NCBI RefSeq assembly: GCF_020080835.1
Contig: NC_058163.1
Span: 11,077,113-11,141,112, forward strand
From: Cotesia glomerata
Lineage: Eukaryota > Arthropoda > Insecta > Hymenoptera > Braconidae
DNA: 64,000 nucleotides
Direction of reading: 5' to 3'
Positions 36,423 through 48,892 of this stretch are shown piece by piece (within the stretch, counting starts at the first letter, position 1; every line of letters begins with the position of its first letter). The notes below the pieces were generated by a model. It searched no databases, was not told the origin of the DNA, and saw only the letters and a list, made by a program, of their open reading frames with translations. A program made the position numbers and the translations under genes.

Positions 36423-37410
36423 ATGTTGAAAAGTTGAAAGTACATTTAAAAACAAAAATTTTGGTGCCTATTAGAGCTCTTAATATTGATATTAAGGTTT
36501 GCCTCAATTCATTTGTAATTTTTCTATTTAAATAACACGAAAAAACTTTTTTTTTATTTTTGAATTTTAATTACTTCGGAATGGCTTGTTTACGTAATAT
36601 CCCAGAGAGAGGTGTTATAGGAAATTTCACGCTCTACAAAAAACGTTTGAAGGTCAAAGTTCATTAGATCAACCGTTTCAAAGATATTTGCAATAAAAAA
36701 TAACACCAATCAAAAATTTCAAATATTTTCCAATAAAATTGCAAAAAAAAATCATACTTTATATTGATATTGTTTTTTTTTGTAAAATCAATTGAATTCT
36801 GTTAATTTGAGATTTTAATTTTTTTTTGCTTATTTACTCCATACGTAACTCACAAAAAGTACAAATACATAAATATAAAGGTTAAAATTATCAAACAAAT
36901 GATTTTTGGGTCTCTTTTATAACAAATTTATTTTATTTTCTACCAAATACTAATAAATTCTATTAAACAATCAATTCTTTATAACAAAAAACAATATTTA
37001 ACAACAATTCATAAAATTTTTTCTAACTTGAAAATATTACAGTTTTATAAAATTTTTTTTATTGCAATTAGGATATCGTTTTCTGTGTTCTGTCACTACT
37101 TGCAATAAATACTGAAGCTGTTCTTCATTTTTCGTTAAGCATCGATTATACTGCTCTATCAATGCCACGCCGCGTTCTGCTACATCATTTACAACTTGAA
37201 GTTTCTCAAAATACTCCAAGTTTCTTTTGTAATTTAGATTCTGAGGCTACAAAGTTACATCTTCATCAATGAAATCATACGACAAATCAAACGATTTAAA
37301 CAGATTTATCGATCTCATAGATACAAATTGACTAAGATCTTTATTTAATAATGACTCTAAATTTTTCTTATCGATTATAAAACGACTCGTTGTAGTTTCA
37401 TTGTAATTTC
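36423..37410 (-). pseudogene. hAT-like transposon copy D, 3' end (cut by gap)
   Basis: 36423-36930 is the terminal-repeat segment shared with copy C (CTCTTAATATTGATATTAAGG and GCTCTACAAAAAACG), without the nested insert. 37037-37408 on the minus strand encodes the C-terminal part: IIDKKNLESLL..FVS..SINLFKSFDL, then, after a stop near 37247, LQVVNDVAERGVALIEQYN with the candidate catalytic Glu, ending TAA at 37037. The gene continues into the N gap. Confidence 0.75.
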
Positions 37411-37510
37411 NNNNNNNNNNNNNNNNNNNNNNNNNNNNNNNNNNNNNNNNNNNNNNNNNNNNNNNNNNNNNNNNNNNNNNNNNNNNNNNNNNNNNNNNNN
37501 NNNNNNNNNN
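37411..37510. other. Assembly gap (100 N)
   Basis: Exactly 100 unknown bases, the usual placeholder for a gap of unknown size. Continuity between copy D and the LINE tail is not established. Confidence 0.99.
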
Positions 37511-38429
37511 TATAATATATGATATATGATATAATATCCATTTGGGCCGACGCATTAAAGACGCAAGAATCATGGAGAAAGGCTGGACCAGTATATCGAC
37601 TGAGTGCCCTACGAGTAGCTAGCGCCTTCCGCACAATATCAGAGGAAGCAGTGTGTGTTATTTCCGGTACTCTGCCTCTCAGAGTCCTAGCTGAGGAAAG
37701 ACGGAACCTATATCAACGCAACCACACTGAGCCCTGAAGAACTCAGAAGGGAAGAACGGCAACACAGTATCGCAAGATGGCAACAAGACTGGAATGCTTC
37801 AGAGAAAGGTCGGTGGACGTACCGTCTCATACCTCGGATTGATGTGTGGTTCAGCCGGAGTCACGGTGAGATCAACTATTATTTAACGCAGATATTATCA
37901 GGACACGGCTGTTACCGGAAGTATCTTCACCGCTTTAAGCACGATGATACCTCAGAGTGCCCGTCCTGTCCAGGGGTCAATGAAGATGCGGAGCATGTTT
38001 TCTTTGTGTTTCCACGTTTCAACCAACAGCGCGATGAGTTAGGGAAGATTCTGAAAAAGAGAACCCAACCAGAGTCAATAGTAGAAGCAATGTTGTCGTC
38101 AGAAGCTGCCTGGAACGCCACAAGCACTTTTGCTACAAAGGTGCTTACCGAGTTGCGATCCATTGAGAGGAAAAGAGCGAAAGACAGAATCTAGAAGGAA
38201 GAAATAACATCTTAGCCACTAGAAGGAAGAGCGGCAGTTAATTTCTCTCCCCGCGAAGAAATGCCTTACGGCGGTACCATGGGGGATCAGAGGATAGAAG
38301 AGAAAGGGGTTTAGGGTTTAGTGGGTAGGGGCGTCAGCGTCGAGTTTTAGTATGACGCTGCGTCGAGTCGCCACATATCCAGGCTAAACAGGTATGCCTA
38401 GAATCCGTAAAAAGGATTCTCCCCCCTAA
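37511..38429 (+). pseudogene. R1-clade LINE ORF2 C-terminal end
   Basis: The region after the RT domain is seen: ALRVASAFRTISEEAVCVIS (37590-37660), then in another frame RWTYRLIPRIDVWFSRSHGE..LTQILSGHG and the CPSC..H..C zinc motif (37844-38194). It is homologous to the tail of the LINE at 56714-58424 (ALRVACAYRTVSEAAVLVIA; LTQLLTGHG; CKYCPDK). Frames break near 37736 and 37844. A 3' untranslated part runs to about 38428 and joins AAAAAACATACAGACACC, so it ends in the microsatellite of an ACC repeat. Confidence 0.82.
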
Positions 38430-38586
38430 AAAACATACAGACACCATCGCGGGAATAATCAGGGAAGCTTCCTAGGACCTTGAAACGTCGAGATTCGATG
38501 AAAACTCGATTTTCGTAAAACGGGGTGAAAACAATAACTTCCCGATTTTTAAAAATCTTCGATTTTCCTAGCGGGAAGTTAAAAAT
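38430..38586 (+). repeat. ACC repeat 3' part, beyond the LINE insertion
   Basis: ACATACAGACACC, GGGAAGCTTCCTAGGACC, the 3' hairpin and TAGCGGGAAGTTAAAA are present. The part 5' of the microsatellite is absent, replaced by the LINE. Confidence 0.75.
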
Positions 38587-38749
38587 TAAAAAACGATTTA
38601 GTTATCCAACGGAAGTGTTAAGAATTACTCTCATGTACGGCTCAGGTGAAGATATTGACAAGAACGCAAGTAACAAGAATTTCTTCCGGGCATGGGGTCA
38701 AGTAGACCCAGTATGACCACAACGTCATTTTTAAGAAGTGTGACCTCAA

Positions 38750-39482
38750 CGGGTTAAAAAAAATCTGAAAATTACTGGTAAAAGTATTTTTCAATTTTTG
38801 AAAAGCTATAACTTTTGATCACCTTGATAAATCTGAATTTTTGACACGGCACCGATGCAGTTTTTTGAGCTCTAAAGATATCGTATAAGGTGAAATATCG
38901 ATTAGTTCAGAAATCCTGAAGCTGTTATTAAAGAGTCGGAAAAAAACATTTTTTTCGAAATCTGTTGACTACGATATTTCACTGACGGATGAACCGATTC
39001 CAATTTGCCAAACGTTATTTGACGTCAATTTTTAAGATTAAGAGCTAATTAGGTTATTGAGACGATTAGTTTAGCAGCTCAAAAGTTATTTTAAAAAAAC
39101 ACGATTTCGGCAAATTTTTTTTTTTGGTTTTTTTTAGAATTTCTTAAAATCTATCCTGCCGAATCGATTCAAATTTCCAGGAAATCTAAGTTGAGAGGAA
39201 CCCTTTCGATTTCTGTCAACCACGTTCAGTCAACCACGTTCCGATCAGTCAAGCCATTCAAAAGTTATAAAAGGCTTACACGCATAAACGCAGACACACA
39301 CTTGAAGAGCTTAAAAGCATAGAACAGCTAACTTTTTGAGATCAGAGGCTCAAAATAACACATAAATTATATTTTTGAGCTCGAAGAGCTTAAAAACGTT
39401 ATAAGTGCAATTTTAAGCATTTCGATACAAAATTAGCGGGAAGTTGCAGGGATGGCCTTTAAGGTCAACCGGTTTCCTAATT
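38750..39482. repeat. Diverged ACC repeat fragments, head to head
   Basis: 38750-39300 is plus-oriented core sequence ending in a short CA remnant. 39301-39482 is a minus-oriented 5' end with GAGCTCGAAGAGCTTAAAA, AGCGGGAAGTTGCAGGGATG and GTCAACCGG. Confidence 0.6.
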
Positions 39483-39483
39483 T

Positions 39484-40185
39484 TTAACTTCCCGCTAAAA
39501 AATCAATGATTTTCAAAAATCGAGGTTATTGGTTTTACCCCGTTTTGCAAAAATTGAGTTTTCATCAGATCTCGACGTTCTGAGGTCCTAGGAAGCTTCT
39601 CTGACTCAAAAAATTTGAGTCAATCAATTTTGAGAAATCGAAAAAATTGAATTTTTAAAAATTTGTTTTTTTTAGAATAACTTTTAAAAGGCTTTACCGA
39701 TCAATTTCAAAAACTAATCAGCTCTTAACGTCAAAAGATCACGTTGATCGCCACCGGTCCGGTCAAAATCGGTTGATTCGTTCGTGAGATATCGTTGTCG
39801 AAAAAAATTGAAAATGTTTTTTTCAGAATTTCTATGAAACTTTTAGTCAGACTAGTTTGAGCTCTACGATACCTTAAAGAACTTAAAAACTGCGTTAAAT
39901 GCCCTAAACCGCAAGATAATCGGTTGATTCATTCAAAAGTTATTGCGGTTTGAAAATTCAAAAAGTAGTGTTATATGAAACTTCTGACAGACTTTTGAGC
40001 TCAAAGAAGTCAAAAGCATAGAAAAGCTATCTCATTGAGCTCGGAGAGCCCAAAATAACACAAAAACTATATTTTTGAGCTCGAAGTGCTCAAAAACAAA
40101 ATAAGTGAAATGTTGAGCGCTTAGGCATGGAGTTAGCGGGAAGTTGCAGGGATGGCCTTTAGGGTCAACCGTTTTTCTAATTTTT
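39484..40185 (-). mobile_element. ACC repeat, minus orientation, microsatellite lost
   Basis: Starts AACTTCCCGCTAAAAAATCA, passes GAAGCTTCTCTGACTC, goes directly into core sequence without a CA run, and ends TAGCGGGAAGTTGCAGGG..AACCGTTTTTCTAATTTT. Confidence 0.72.
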
Positions 40186-41260
40186 TTTTTCACTCATATG
40201 GAAAGAAAAGAATAGATTTCTTTCCTATGTAGAATGGTAACCATTACTATGTTACATAGTAACGAAAATTTTTGTGAGAATCCTGTGTAAATTTGCTGAT
40301 AAAAATCTTAGAAATTATAATAAAAATATGAACAACCACTCATTCGTTGCGGAATTAAATTCTGAACATAATGATGTTGTTTTTTTATTTTTTTGATAAA
40401 ATTTTCAATTTGTTATTAACAAAAAACATAAACAAAATAAAAATTCTCAGTTTTTCGTAAGTAACTCAATAATTATCGGTGATATCGAAAATCGGGAGAA
40501 AGATCCTTAAAGAAGAGGAAATTTCTGAAAAAAAGTCCCAACTTCCGGAACTCTAGCTTGAAAAACAATCATTTTTATTTAATGTAGAAAATAGGGTTTC
40601 GCGCGACCTTCATCACACGAACCCGCCGATGCTAAAATACCACGGCATTTGCGCGGAACCCTATTTTCAACATTAAATAAAAATTATTGTTTTTTAAGCT
40701 AGAGTTCTGCGAGTCGAAACTTTTTTTCAGAAATTTCCTCCTCCTTAAGGATCTTTTTCCGATTTTCGATATCATCGATAGTTATTGAGTTATTTACGAA
40801 AAAATGAGATTTTTCATTTTGTTGATGTTTTTTGTTGATAACAAATTGAAATTTTTATCAAAAAAATAAAAAAATAACATCAGTATGTTCAGAATTGAAT
40901 TCCGCAACGAATAAGTGGTTGTTCATATTTTTATCACAATTTCTAAAATTTTTATCAGTAAATTTACACAGGATTCTCACAAAAATTTCCGTTACTATGT
41001 AACATAGTAATGGTTACTATTCTATTAGGTGTACAAAAAAGTTCTACCCGTTTTTTGACAAAAAAAAATATATTTAAGAATTTTAAATAAAATACAAATA
41101 TTAATCAAAATAACCACCATCAGCATCTACTACCCTTTGCCAACGCTCAGGCAACTGATGAATCCCACGGCGATAAAAGGCTTGATCTTTTGACGAAATG
41201 AAATCATCTATTGTTTTTTGCATTTTGTTTCAAGTGTTTGCCAGCCAAGTAATTTTGCAA

Positions 41261-42861
41261 TCACCGGAATAGATGAAAATCACACGGTGCAAGGTCTGGT
41301 GAATACGCCAGGTGCGGTAAAACTTCCCACTGTAAATCATTTATAGTTTGGTGGACGATTGAACTTTTACTGATTTCATCTGTTAATTTTTTTAATTGAC
41401 AAATGTAGCGTTCTCCAGTAACGGTTTCTCCTGATCTGAGTAACTCATAATATAGCACGCTCCACTCATCCCAACATTTTCGACGTTTAGGATTCTCATA
41501 GTAAATCCACTTTTCGTTCCCTGTTACAAGTTTCCATAAAAAACTTTTTTAACTTCCCGATAAGAAAATCGAAGATTTTCAAAAATCGGGAAGTTATTGT
41601 TTTCACCCCGTTTTACGAAAATCGAGTTTTCATCGAATCTCGACGTTTCAAAGTCCTAGGAAGCTTCCCTGACTATTCCCGCGATGGTGTCTGTATGTAT
41701 GTATGTATGTATCCATGTATGTGTGTGTGTGTGTGTGTGTGTGTTTGTGTGTGTGTGTAAATGTATGTAAACCTCTCATAACTTTTAAACGGCTTGACCG
41801 ATTTGATCGCAGTTGGTGCCATTCGAAAGGGCTTCGCTGAACTTAGATTTGCAATATACTTTGAAACGATTCGGACCGGTAGATTTTGAGAAATCGCAAA
41901 AAAAGTACAAAAACAATTTTTTTAAATGGGGTTTTTTTGGAATAACTTTTAAACGGCTTTACCGATCAATTTCAAAAACTAATCAGCTCTTAACATGAAA
42001 AAACCACGTCGATCGCCGCCAGTCCGGTCAAAATCAGTTGATTCGTTCGTGAGTTATTGTTGACGAAAGAAAACCGAAAAAAGTGTTTTTTCGGAATTAC
42101 TTCGAAATTTTTCGTTCTATCAAATTTACAAAATTTACAAAATTTAAATAAAGATTCTGTATGAAGCTTAAAAAACTGCGTCGAATGTCATCAACCGCGT
42201 GAAAATCGGTTCATTCATTCAAAAGTTATTGCGATTTGAAAATTCAAAAAATAGTCTTTTATCAAACTTCTATCGGACTTTTGAGCTCGGAGAGCTCAAA
42301 ACTACACGAAAATTATATTTTTGAGCTCGAAGAGCTCAAAAACATCATAAGTGCAATTTCAAACGTGTAGGTATAGAATTGGCGGGAAGTTGCAGGGATG
42401 GCCTTCAGGGTCAACCGTTTTCCTAATTTTTTTTTTGTCGTGAAAGCAACGACAGGCAGGTGTCAACTCGTCTCTCTCATCTCTCTCGTTGTTGGGGTTA
42501 ATTCATGAGGTACCCATTTTCTTTCTTTTTGAATCTTACCTAAAGCATGTAATCTTTCAGAAATAGCTTGTTGAGTAACGTTTAACTTTTTCGCAAGTTC
42601 TTGTTACGTTTGTGCAGAATCTTGATCCAGTAATTCTTGCAATTTCTCATCACTGATTGTTGAAGGCCTTTCAGAGCGTGGTTTATCATTTAAATTAAAA
42701 TCTCCGTTTGTGAATTTCCGAAACCATCTTCGACAAGTACTGTCATCAATAACACTGTTACCATAAGTTGCACAGATTATTCTTTGAGCTTCAGCAGCAC
42801 TTTTCCCTTGATGAAATCCATATAAAAGACAATGGCGGATATGCTCATTACTTACTTCCAT
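41261..42861 (-). pseudogene. mariner transposase (interrupted)
   Basis: The start ATG at 42861 opens a HTH region (HCLLYGFHQGKSAAEAQRI..YG..VIDDSTCRRWFRKF). The frame stops at 42604 and the middle, including the first Asp, is displaced by the ACC insertion. The C-terminal part resumes at about 41540: WVYYENPKRRKCWDE, then LLRSGETVTGERY and LPHLAYSPDLAPCDFHLFR at 41261, the block holding the last Asp of the DD34D triad. Reading needs at least the insertion and additional shifts removed, so it is dead. Confidence 0.88.
41550..42436 (-). mobile_element. ACC repeat inserted in mariner
   Basis: From AACTTCCCGATAAGAAAATC to AACCGTTTTCCTAATTTTTT, minus orientation, with a mixed (TATG)n/(GT)n microsatellite at about 41695-41757. 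Being inside the mariner, it is younger than that insertion. Confidence 0.82.
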
Positions 42862-43439
42862 TTTCAACTTAATAAAAAAATATATATATCGTAGATTAAT
42901 ATATTAAAAGTTAGATGAATTTAAAGAGTACAAACAGCTGTGCATGTACATATACGTATTCATAACTAACCTATAAATAGCTGTTAGATAACTCCATCTT
43001 TGAAAAACGGGTAGAACTTTTTTGTACACCTAATACATAGGAATAAGACCTAATATTCTTTTCTCTCCGTGCAGAATGAGATGTTCATTGAAATAGATGA
43101 GAGTTTTTTACCTCAACAGTAACAATTCTGTCGAAAATGAAAGAAAAACTGACAATTTAGGATATCGATACTGCCATTCTTATACTCCTCATCCCACATT
43201 TAGAAAATTTTACAGCAAACGATAGAAATGGTTTATATTTAACATTGATCAAATGAGATTCGACGGATGAAAATATTTATTTAAAAATAGTTATTAAACT
43301 ATTTGACCTTTAAATTTTTTAATATGACTTGCATAATATTGTTATGATATATTTTTCAGAATATGTAAATTTGTAAAATTTTGTGGGATACGATGTATTA
43401 GAAAGGCAGTATCCATATGTTTTCCTTCGACTTCGAATA

Positions 43440-43765
43440 ATTTTTGAAAGAGTAAATTTTTCAAAAAATCATACGAAATCTTTTTTGTAAAGGGTTCAAC
43501 TTTCTAAGAAAATATCTATCGCAGTATATGGTTTATTGTTTGTATAACAAAATATAAAATTCCAAAGCTTAAAAATATTTTTTGTCATGTTTAAATTGGA
43601 AATTAAAAAATTTCATTCGTGACCTCTAAATATCAATATTGAAAACTCTAATTTCGATAAGATTTTAATTTTCGCATGATCTTATGAAATTTATGATCAT
43701 TTAAAAAATATAGTTGTCGGTAAATATTTATCGATTTTTTTTTATACATCTTAATGATCATACTA
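43440..43765. repeat. Remnant of a TTAG-family MITE
   Basis: GTGACCTCTAAATATCAATA and the following sequence resemble the right half of the MITE at 28892-29442 (CGACCTATAAATATTGATAT). Ends are not recognisable. It lies 420 bp beyond the scratch stop codon. Confidence 0.4.
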
Positions 43766-44187
43766 GACATTTCGATATAATTATATAAATTTGTACATAA
43801 TTAGATCTTGTAATACAAAATTATATTTAAGCGTTTCTTCTTTGGGAGTAAAATAAATAATTAAAAAAAATAATGTACTTGCTATCTATATTAGATTAAG
43901 ACTATATTTAAACAAAAAAAAAAAAAACTCCATAAAAATCATCTACCGTTTGGTTGATTTATATTTATCGTTGAGTTATATTTATATTAAAGCTAAAAAC
44001 TATTGCTATTGAAATAACTACATTTTATTTAGATTAAACAAATATTTTATACTTATACTTAAATTACTATCTAAATAAATGCCTAATATACAAAAATTTG
44101 ACATGCTTGAATTATAATCGTTTACAGTCAGTAAAAAGTGTATAGATATCTAAAAATTCTAAAAAAAAATTTAGGTGCAAATTCAAT

Positions 44188-46373
44188 TCAATATTTCACC
44201 TCTCGTTCGGCAGAACTTAATGAAGGATTTGGTGAATCAATATCATTACTGCTGTCATCATCATTATCTCTTTGACAAGCAGACTCGAGATGCTTATTAA
44301 GATATGACTTCAGTGCAAACGACTTGTGGCATTTGGGACATTCGTAATTTTTATCAACGGAATGAGTTTGCATATGAGCACGAAGATTCGATCTGTCGGC
44401 AAAAGCTTTGCCACAATGAGCACAACCATACGGTTTTTCACCAGTATGACTTCTTAGGTGGCCTTGAAGCAACCAGGGTCTTGAAAACATTTTTCCACAC
44501 ACACCACAGCTGTGAGTAAGTTTGTGAGTTAGTACGTGCATCGCTAAAGCAGGCATACTGACATAAGCCTTGCCACAATGAATACATTTTTTTGCAGATT
44601 GAGAATTAATACTTCTATGAGTTTGTTTATGTCGAGAAAGATTTGATGATGTAGCATATTGTTTGCCTGTAAAAATTAGAAAAATTTATATTGTTTATTA
44701 TTAAAAAAATTAAAATCTATAGAACATTTTATGCCAAATCGACCACTTTGAACCCGACTCTTTTTGATATCAAAAGCCCTTTGTTTCATCAAAAATGGAA
44801 TAAAAAATAACATTCGTTTTTTATTTTCTTCCTTTTTAAGTGTAGTTAAATAAACTCAAAAAAAAATTATTCATTGTAAATCTTTCAAAATTCCTAGAAC
44901 TGTAGGATGTTAAATAACTTGAATTATAAAAAAATCCTCTTATTTAAAATTTTCATATTAATAAGTCATCATTAATTCTTAAGTATAAAAGTCCATACAA
45001 GGTATGTTTATTTTTCTTAATTAAAAAAAAAAATTAGAAAAACAAAAGAAAACAGGTAGAATTTGTATGATCTTGTACACTTAATATTTGATTAAATAAG
45101 TAAAATTGAAAAAATAAAAAAAATGGATTGTAAGAAAAACCAATATTAGAGAGCCAACACAAACAGATTCAAACGGGTTTCATTTGGCGTTGAATACTCC
45201 CTAAATTTAATCACTATTTAAAGAACGTACCACATTCGCAACAAATATATCGACCAGCTCTTGGTACTTCCAGCGGTTCAACAGTAATTTCTGTGATTGC
45301 ATTGTTTTGATTAATAATATTACTTATTTGCTTCTTATTTTTTGATCGTCCATCCGCAACGAGAAGTGTATCATAAGTATAGGAAGCAGTTTTAACTTCT
45401 GTCTGTTCAATAACAGTTTGTACTTCTTTATCCCTTTGATTAGGTTGTAAGTTTGGATTATTATTTTCAATGTCACTGCTACATTCAGATATCGGTGGTG
45501 TTAAGGGAGGAGCTTCTAACGTAGATACTTGAGTAGCAAGAATAGAAGGTATCGTCGGAGTAGTATAAGTAAAGAGAATTTCTTGAACTGGGGACAGAGG
45601 TATAAATACACCACCAGAGGCTTGTTGCACGATAGTTGGTTCATATATTATCCCTGTTGGTTGCTGTTGATACACCGTTGCAGTATTTCCAGTTAAATCT
45701 ATTGTATTGACTTGATAAATAGGAGGCTCTATAGATTGATAGATACTTATTTCTTGAACATTTTCAGTAACAGGAGATTCTACAATATTGTGAGGACCAA
45801 CTGCAATACTTGGTGGTGGTAAAGGAGGTAGAGATCTTGATAACTCTAAAAGATCATGTGCTGCTTCCGTTTCTGCTGCTGACCTGTCTCGAAAAACGGG
45901 AGTTTCCTCAGCATCCTGGATTTCTGAAGCCAGAATTGCGGGGCTTCGACTTCGACTGTCTCCATTCACTATCGTAGGTGGTACTGTAGATATTACTTTC
46001 GATTCTGTATATTTCACTAGCTCACGGTCAAGAATTGGTGAATTTCTTTCTGATTGTAAAGATGAGTATGAACTTAAAGTAGAAGTTGATACAGAGCATA
46101 TATTCTTTTCTATCACTCCATCTCTCAGAGGAAACTCCTTCCAATCTATAAAAATCAATAGATACACAAAAATTCTGAATGTTTTTGGTATATAATAAGT
46201 TGTTGATACATACCTTGGGAATTGATAGATGCGATAGAAACCTTAGAAGAATCTGTAATTGCAGTTGCTTGAAGTGAAGAAGAATCCTTAGTTTTACTCC
46301 AATTTTCGAACCCCCTCGTAACACTCATATATTTGTTGCATAATGCTTTTTTAACCATGTAACATCGCGGCAT
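44188..46373 (-). CDS. scrt: Scratch-family zinc-finger transcription factor (Snail superfamily)
   Basis: Three exons: 46214-46373, 45231-46145 and 44188-44666, with GT-AG introns of 68 and 564 nt, giving 517 codons in frame. The N terminus MPRCYMVKK is a SNAG-type repressor motif (recruits corepressors in this superfamily). The middle is long and Ser/Thr/Pro-rich without domains. The C-terminal third has five C2H2 fingers: CCECGKQYATSSNLSRHKQTH spans the exon 2/3 junction, then CIHCGKAYVSMPALAMH, CGVCGKMFSRPWLLQGH, CAHCGKAFADRSNLRAH and CPKCHKSFALKSYLNKH. The words SMPALAMHVLTH and FALKSYLNKH are Scratch-type rather than Snail/Slug-type. Known role of the family: nuclear repressors binding E-box-like sites in neural precursors. 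No lesion seen; likely a live host gene. Confidence 0.93.
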
Positions 46374-48251
46374 GATGGCCAGTTTTAATACACTCAGAAA
46401 AAAAGAGGAACGTGAACAGCGTAATTAAACAAATCTTAAGTGTTAAATTATCCTTTTATCTTAAATTTTGCGATGTTTTACGATGTTAATAGCACAACTT
46501 TTCATTTATAAAAAAGGTGTTAATCCTTATTAGTAGACTTATTTCTTTTGATTATTAAAAACTTGATGTATTTGATGGAATTATTAATTTAAATTCTATA
46601 ATTTGTCGTTGCATAATTCTTCTAAAGACATTTATTTAATTTTAGTATTAACATACAATTCATCACAAAATGAGCTAAATAGTTAGATCAATATTAAGTA
46701 GTGGACTTTTTTGACTAAAGAGAATCACTCTTAATTAATATTGTAAATAAAGTTTATTAAATTGATTATTTTTCTAGTTTTATTTAATTGTACGATAATA
46801 AATGCATCTCTTTGTTGAATTATAATTACTACATTTAAATTTACCTTGTTTAATATTGCTTTCGTTGTATTTATGTGGGTGGAAATTAATTTTTACTTAC
46901 TATAATTTAATATTGTTTATTATTAATTCATTATTACGATCGTATTATTATTCATTAGCTTTATAAAGCTATTTTATTTTGTAGATATAAAAGTATAAGT
47001 TTAGTTTATACATTTTTATTCTTAAGTTATTAATATTATTAGCGTCGTCGATCCGATAATAATCAAACAATATACCCGTGTCTTGCATGGTGTCTATATT
47101 ATTTATGTTTCTTTCATAATTAATAATTAATCTTTTTCGATTTGCCTTCAGAAGAGGCTTCATTAAGGCAAATGCCACAGGATGAGCAACAAGTGGGACA
47201 ACAGGTCGACTGAAGCTACCGCGCTCGTTCGCTATTTTAGTTATAATCGATACTTGAGCATTGCATTTTGTCGAGTGCTTTTATTTTTCTGCTTATTCTT
47301 TACAGCGTTAGATTTTGATTAATAGATTGAGAAACAATAAACGTGAATATTTAAACCACCATTTGAGTTATTAGTCCATTATTATCATAGAGTTAGTACT
47401 ATTGTAAAATCTATCAAGTTGATATTGTTGAGACTTGTACACGACGTATATACTATTACAACCACCCCCATTACCACTACCACTTCAACCACTCACCCTC
47501 GTCAAAGCTTCATAGAGCTGACAGACTGACTCGTGTTTTAATCACTGTTTTTAATACTCATCCACTTACATACTAAATTTGAGGATTATTATTAAAATCC
47601 ACTAATGCGTCACTTAATTTTATCTAGATGAGTAATAAAAAGTTTAAGAAAGTGTACCACCTGTAGGCGCAGAAGCAACAATTGTCCGCTGTAGTGCGGA
47701 AAGCAGACCGACTACATGGCTCATCCGGGTGTGGCTGAGGTGCAACTGCCGCTTTAAGACACCCTCACAATCTGGTGGTTAAAGCGCGTGCGTGTTTATC
47801 AGAGACAGTGCTATTGAAAGGGTTTCTACAACATCGAACCAGCAAAAAGAATATTGGATTAGGCTAACAGAAAGCGACCACCGGCTGTTCGACCAATAAT
47901 GACGAGAGGAATAATGAAACCTGTGTCATTTTGTTGATGTGTGGTGCATCGATTTTACAATACCGAAGCCATTAGACTAGCAACACCTGTTACTGCGCCA
48001 AATAATATGGCGCTGCATGCGCACCCTTTTTCACAAGCTCATCTCTACTTGTTCTTTCGCTAATCAATAAAGTTGCTGTATATGACAATGCAATCAAACT
48101 AACTTTTCAGGTAATCTTCAGCTACAAAGAGATACGCTAATCGTTGAACAGTTATATAATCGTTATTCAGTGAATATAATTAGTAATAAATTAATTATTT
48201 AATTGTGTGAATTAAAAAATATAAAAAAAGTTCAGTTCTACTAGCTAGCAA
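46374..48251 (-). promoter_or_regulatory. Upstream region of scratch
   Basis: 1.9 kb without coding sequence. 47640-48060 is distinctly GC-richer than its surroundings and holds CACCTG (47659) and ACACCTG (47985), which are Snail/Scratch/bHLH-type E-box cores, so autoregulation or proneural input is conceivable. I cannot place the transcription start. Confidence 0.3.
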
Positions 48252-48700
48252 TTCAACTTCCCGCTCAACGAATCTTCAACAATGAATGCTTTAGTTCATA
48301 GAATATGAAAACATCGAAGCAACCATTGCATATATTGAGGTTTAGATTTTTTTCGAATTCCTTTATAGAAACTTGTAAATTTTTCTAACGAAATAATTAT
48401 ATTCAGTGCAAAAATAAAGTTTTTCAACAGATGTAGATGTTGTAAGATGCTATGATGCTATTTTAACAACTAATAGTTCCCATGTGTATGTTCTCGCGCA
48501 TGCGTGTGTGTGGATGGATGTCAGTTTATATTTTGTAACTTTTGAAAAAATTAACTGATTAAGATGTAGTTGGTGACATTCATTAATGAATGAATTGAGA
48601 GGCTTTCATTAGATTTAGGTTATCTTACAATTTGTGCTGAATTAATTCGGCAGATTATAGAAAAAAAGTTAATCAAGCTGATTTTCAAGATGAAATTTTC
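48252..48700 (-). repeat. Ancient ACC repeat
   Basis: AACTTCCCGCTCAACGAATC, a residual GTGTGTGTGG, and TAACTTTTGAAAAAATTAACTG followed by GTTGGTGACATTC appear in ACC order, heavily mutated. Confidence 0.5.
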
Positions 48701-48892
48701 AGTGCAATATTTTTTTTTTATTTTATTAAAACTTAACTATTTTCATTTATTGATATGGTGTAACTTTTAAATAATTTTATCACTTCTATATACTTATCAC
48801 TTTATTAAAAAATTGCTAACGTCTACCGATTGACAATCGGTTGACTTAACCAATTATTTTTCAATAACCTCCACTGAAAAAAGCGGTATATT

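Larger units (their letters stand above)
41025..43033 (-). mobile_element. mariner element split by an ACC repeat
   Basis: Terminal inverted repeats TTAGGTGTACAAAAAAGTTC (plus CTACCCGTTTTT) at both ends, flanked by TA on each side. Apart from the insertion at 41550-42436 it would be about 1.1-1.3 kb, the usual mariner size. It lies in the right arm of a fold-back element. Confidence 0.92.
40191..43081. mobile_element. Fold-back element carrying nested mariner
   Basis: The left arm (40191-40600) from GGAAAGAAAAGAATA through TGGTAACCATTACTATG is inverted at 40650-41022, and the inversion resumes after the mariner at 43036-43081 (CATAGGAATA..TATTCTTTTCTCTCC). Without the mariner it would be about 880 bp with arms of about 420 bp. 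The centre contains AGGGTTTCGCGCGACC and GCGCGGAACCCT. Confidence 0.82.

Noticed and set aside
46969..47178. 69-codon minus frame upstream of scratch
   Set aside because: AT-rich chance frame without family resemblance or splice signals joining it to scratch.
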